64,000 nt of DNA from Orenia marismortui DSM 5156 (GTDB lineage Bacteria; Bacillota; Halanaerobiia; Halobacteroidales; Halobacteroidaceae): NCBI RefSeq assembly GCF_000379025.1, contig NZ_KB900623.1, forward strand, positions 433,327-497,326, given 5' to 3'. Positions 63,673 through 64,000 of the stretch are shown here, piece after piece. Within the stretch, counting starts at the first letter, position 1. Each line of letters starts with the position of its first letter. Position numbers and translations under genes: made by a program. The notes under the pieces are model-generated. The model did no database searches, had not been told where the DNA came from, and worked only from the letters and a program-made list of their open reading frames with translations.

Positions 63673-64000
63673 ATGTCAAAAGAAAAATTATATACTTTAT
63701 CAAGACAAGAGGTGGAGAATAGATTAGGAAGTAATTTAAATAAAGGGTTAACTAATAGACAGGTTGACGAAAGGTTAGAGGCCATAGGTTCTAATAAATT
63801 ACCAGATAGTAGTGGACACTCTATTCTTTCATTATTAGCAGATCAATTTCAAGATTTTATGGTAATGGTTCTAATAGTAGCAGTTATTATTTCAGGTTTT
63901 TTGGGTGAATATGCAGATGCGATTGCTATTTTGGCTATTGTCATCTTGAATGCTATAATGGGATTCGTTCAGGAATTTAGAGCAGAAAAATCATTGCAAG
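63673..64000 (+). CDS. Calcium-type P-type ATPase, N-terminal part (cut by window end)
   Basis: First 109 residues visible. A cation-ATPase N-terminal domain (YTLSRQEVENRLGSNLNKGL, GLTNRQVDERLEAIGSNKLP) followed by the first transmembrane hairpin (FMVMVLIVAVIISGFLG, AIAILAIVILNAIMGFVQEF) and EFRAEKSLQ, as in SERCA/PMR1-type Ca2+ pumps. Ribosome site AGGAGGGGG. The phosphorylation site lies beyond the window, so ion choice is inferred from similarity only. Confidence 0.88.
   Translation, partial: MSKEKLYTLSRQEVENRLGSNLNKGLTNRQVDERLEAIGSNKLPDSSGHSILSLLADQFQDFMVMVLIVAVIISGFLGEYADAIAILAIVILNAIMGFVQEFRAEKSLQ

Overview
The window is low-GC, AT-rich bacterial DNA with strong AGGAGG-type ribosome sites, consensus sigma-A promoters, CcpA-type and PyrR-type regulation, PdxS/PdxT, YmaF, YteA-like and RqcH genes. 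This is a Firmicute. Two Na+/H+ antiporters and the overall gene style suggest an anaerobic, possibly halophilic and spore-forming lineage such as Halanaerobiales/Halobacteroidaceae. That placement is inference, not proven by the sequence.

Layout. 0.3-5.0 kb: arginine operon argC-argJ-argB-argD ending at a strong terminator. 5.5-9.6 kb: operon of an aberrant PfkB-like protein, a CBS-pair protein and two paralogous antiporters. 9.9-11.2 kb: carboxylesterase and a NusG-domain-II protein. 11.2-14.6 kb: accessory zone with a 29-codon ORF between hairpins, a candidate structured RNA, an IS30 and a damaged IS3 element. 14.8-20.4 kb: PTS EIIA, a lipoprotein, an M48 protease, a four-copy 77-bp tandem repeat and two M16 peptidase-family genes. 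20.4-23.7 kb: pdxS-pdxT divergent from their likely regulator pdxR. 24-28 kb: FMN riboswitch and ribD-ribE-ribBA-ribH. 28-33 kb: ymaF-like, nth, ylqH/ylqG-like, a coiled-coil protein, family 4 UDG and tRNA-Asn. 33.5-38.5 kb: cyclomaltodextrinase/neopullulanase with a cre site, nitroreductase, YteA-like protein, lspA and rluD. 38.5-40.2 kb: a hairpin-bounded TnpB (IS605/IS1341-type) unit with a small HTH gene. 40.2-58.9 kb: the complete pyrimidine pathway (pyrR, uraA, pyrB, pyrC, pyrF, carA, carB, pyrK, pyrD, pyrE), with four PyrR attenuators, interrupted between uraA and pyrB by two orphan histidine kinases and an intact ISLre2-family insertion with a 9-bp target duplication. 59-64 kb: HD-GYP protein, GNAT protein, RqcH and the start of a Ca2+-type P-ATPase.

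How it works together. Most of the window is biosynthesis under classical RNA or protein control: FMN riboswitch for rib, PyrR for pyr, PdxR boxes for pdx and possibly ArgR for arg. Laid over this is a dense layer of non-coding structure. Several families of degenerate inverted repeats sit in intergenic gaps. A two-hairpin module occurs downstream of tnpB, between pdxS and pdxT, and in the 77-bp tandem array. Five AGGA-N17-GAA promoters with identical spacing look like sigma-H sites. These non-coding elements, the structured RNA near 11.8-12.1 kb and the hairpin-bounded TnpB unit are the least explained parts of the window.
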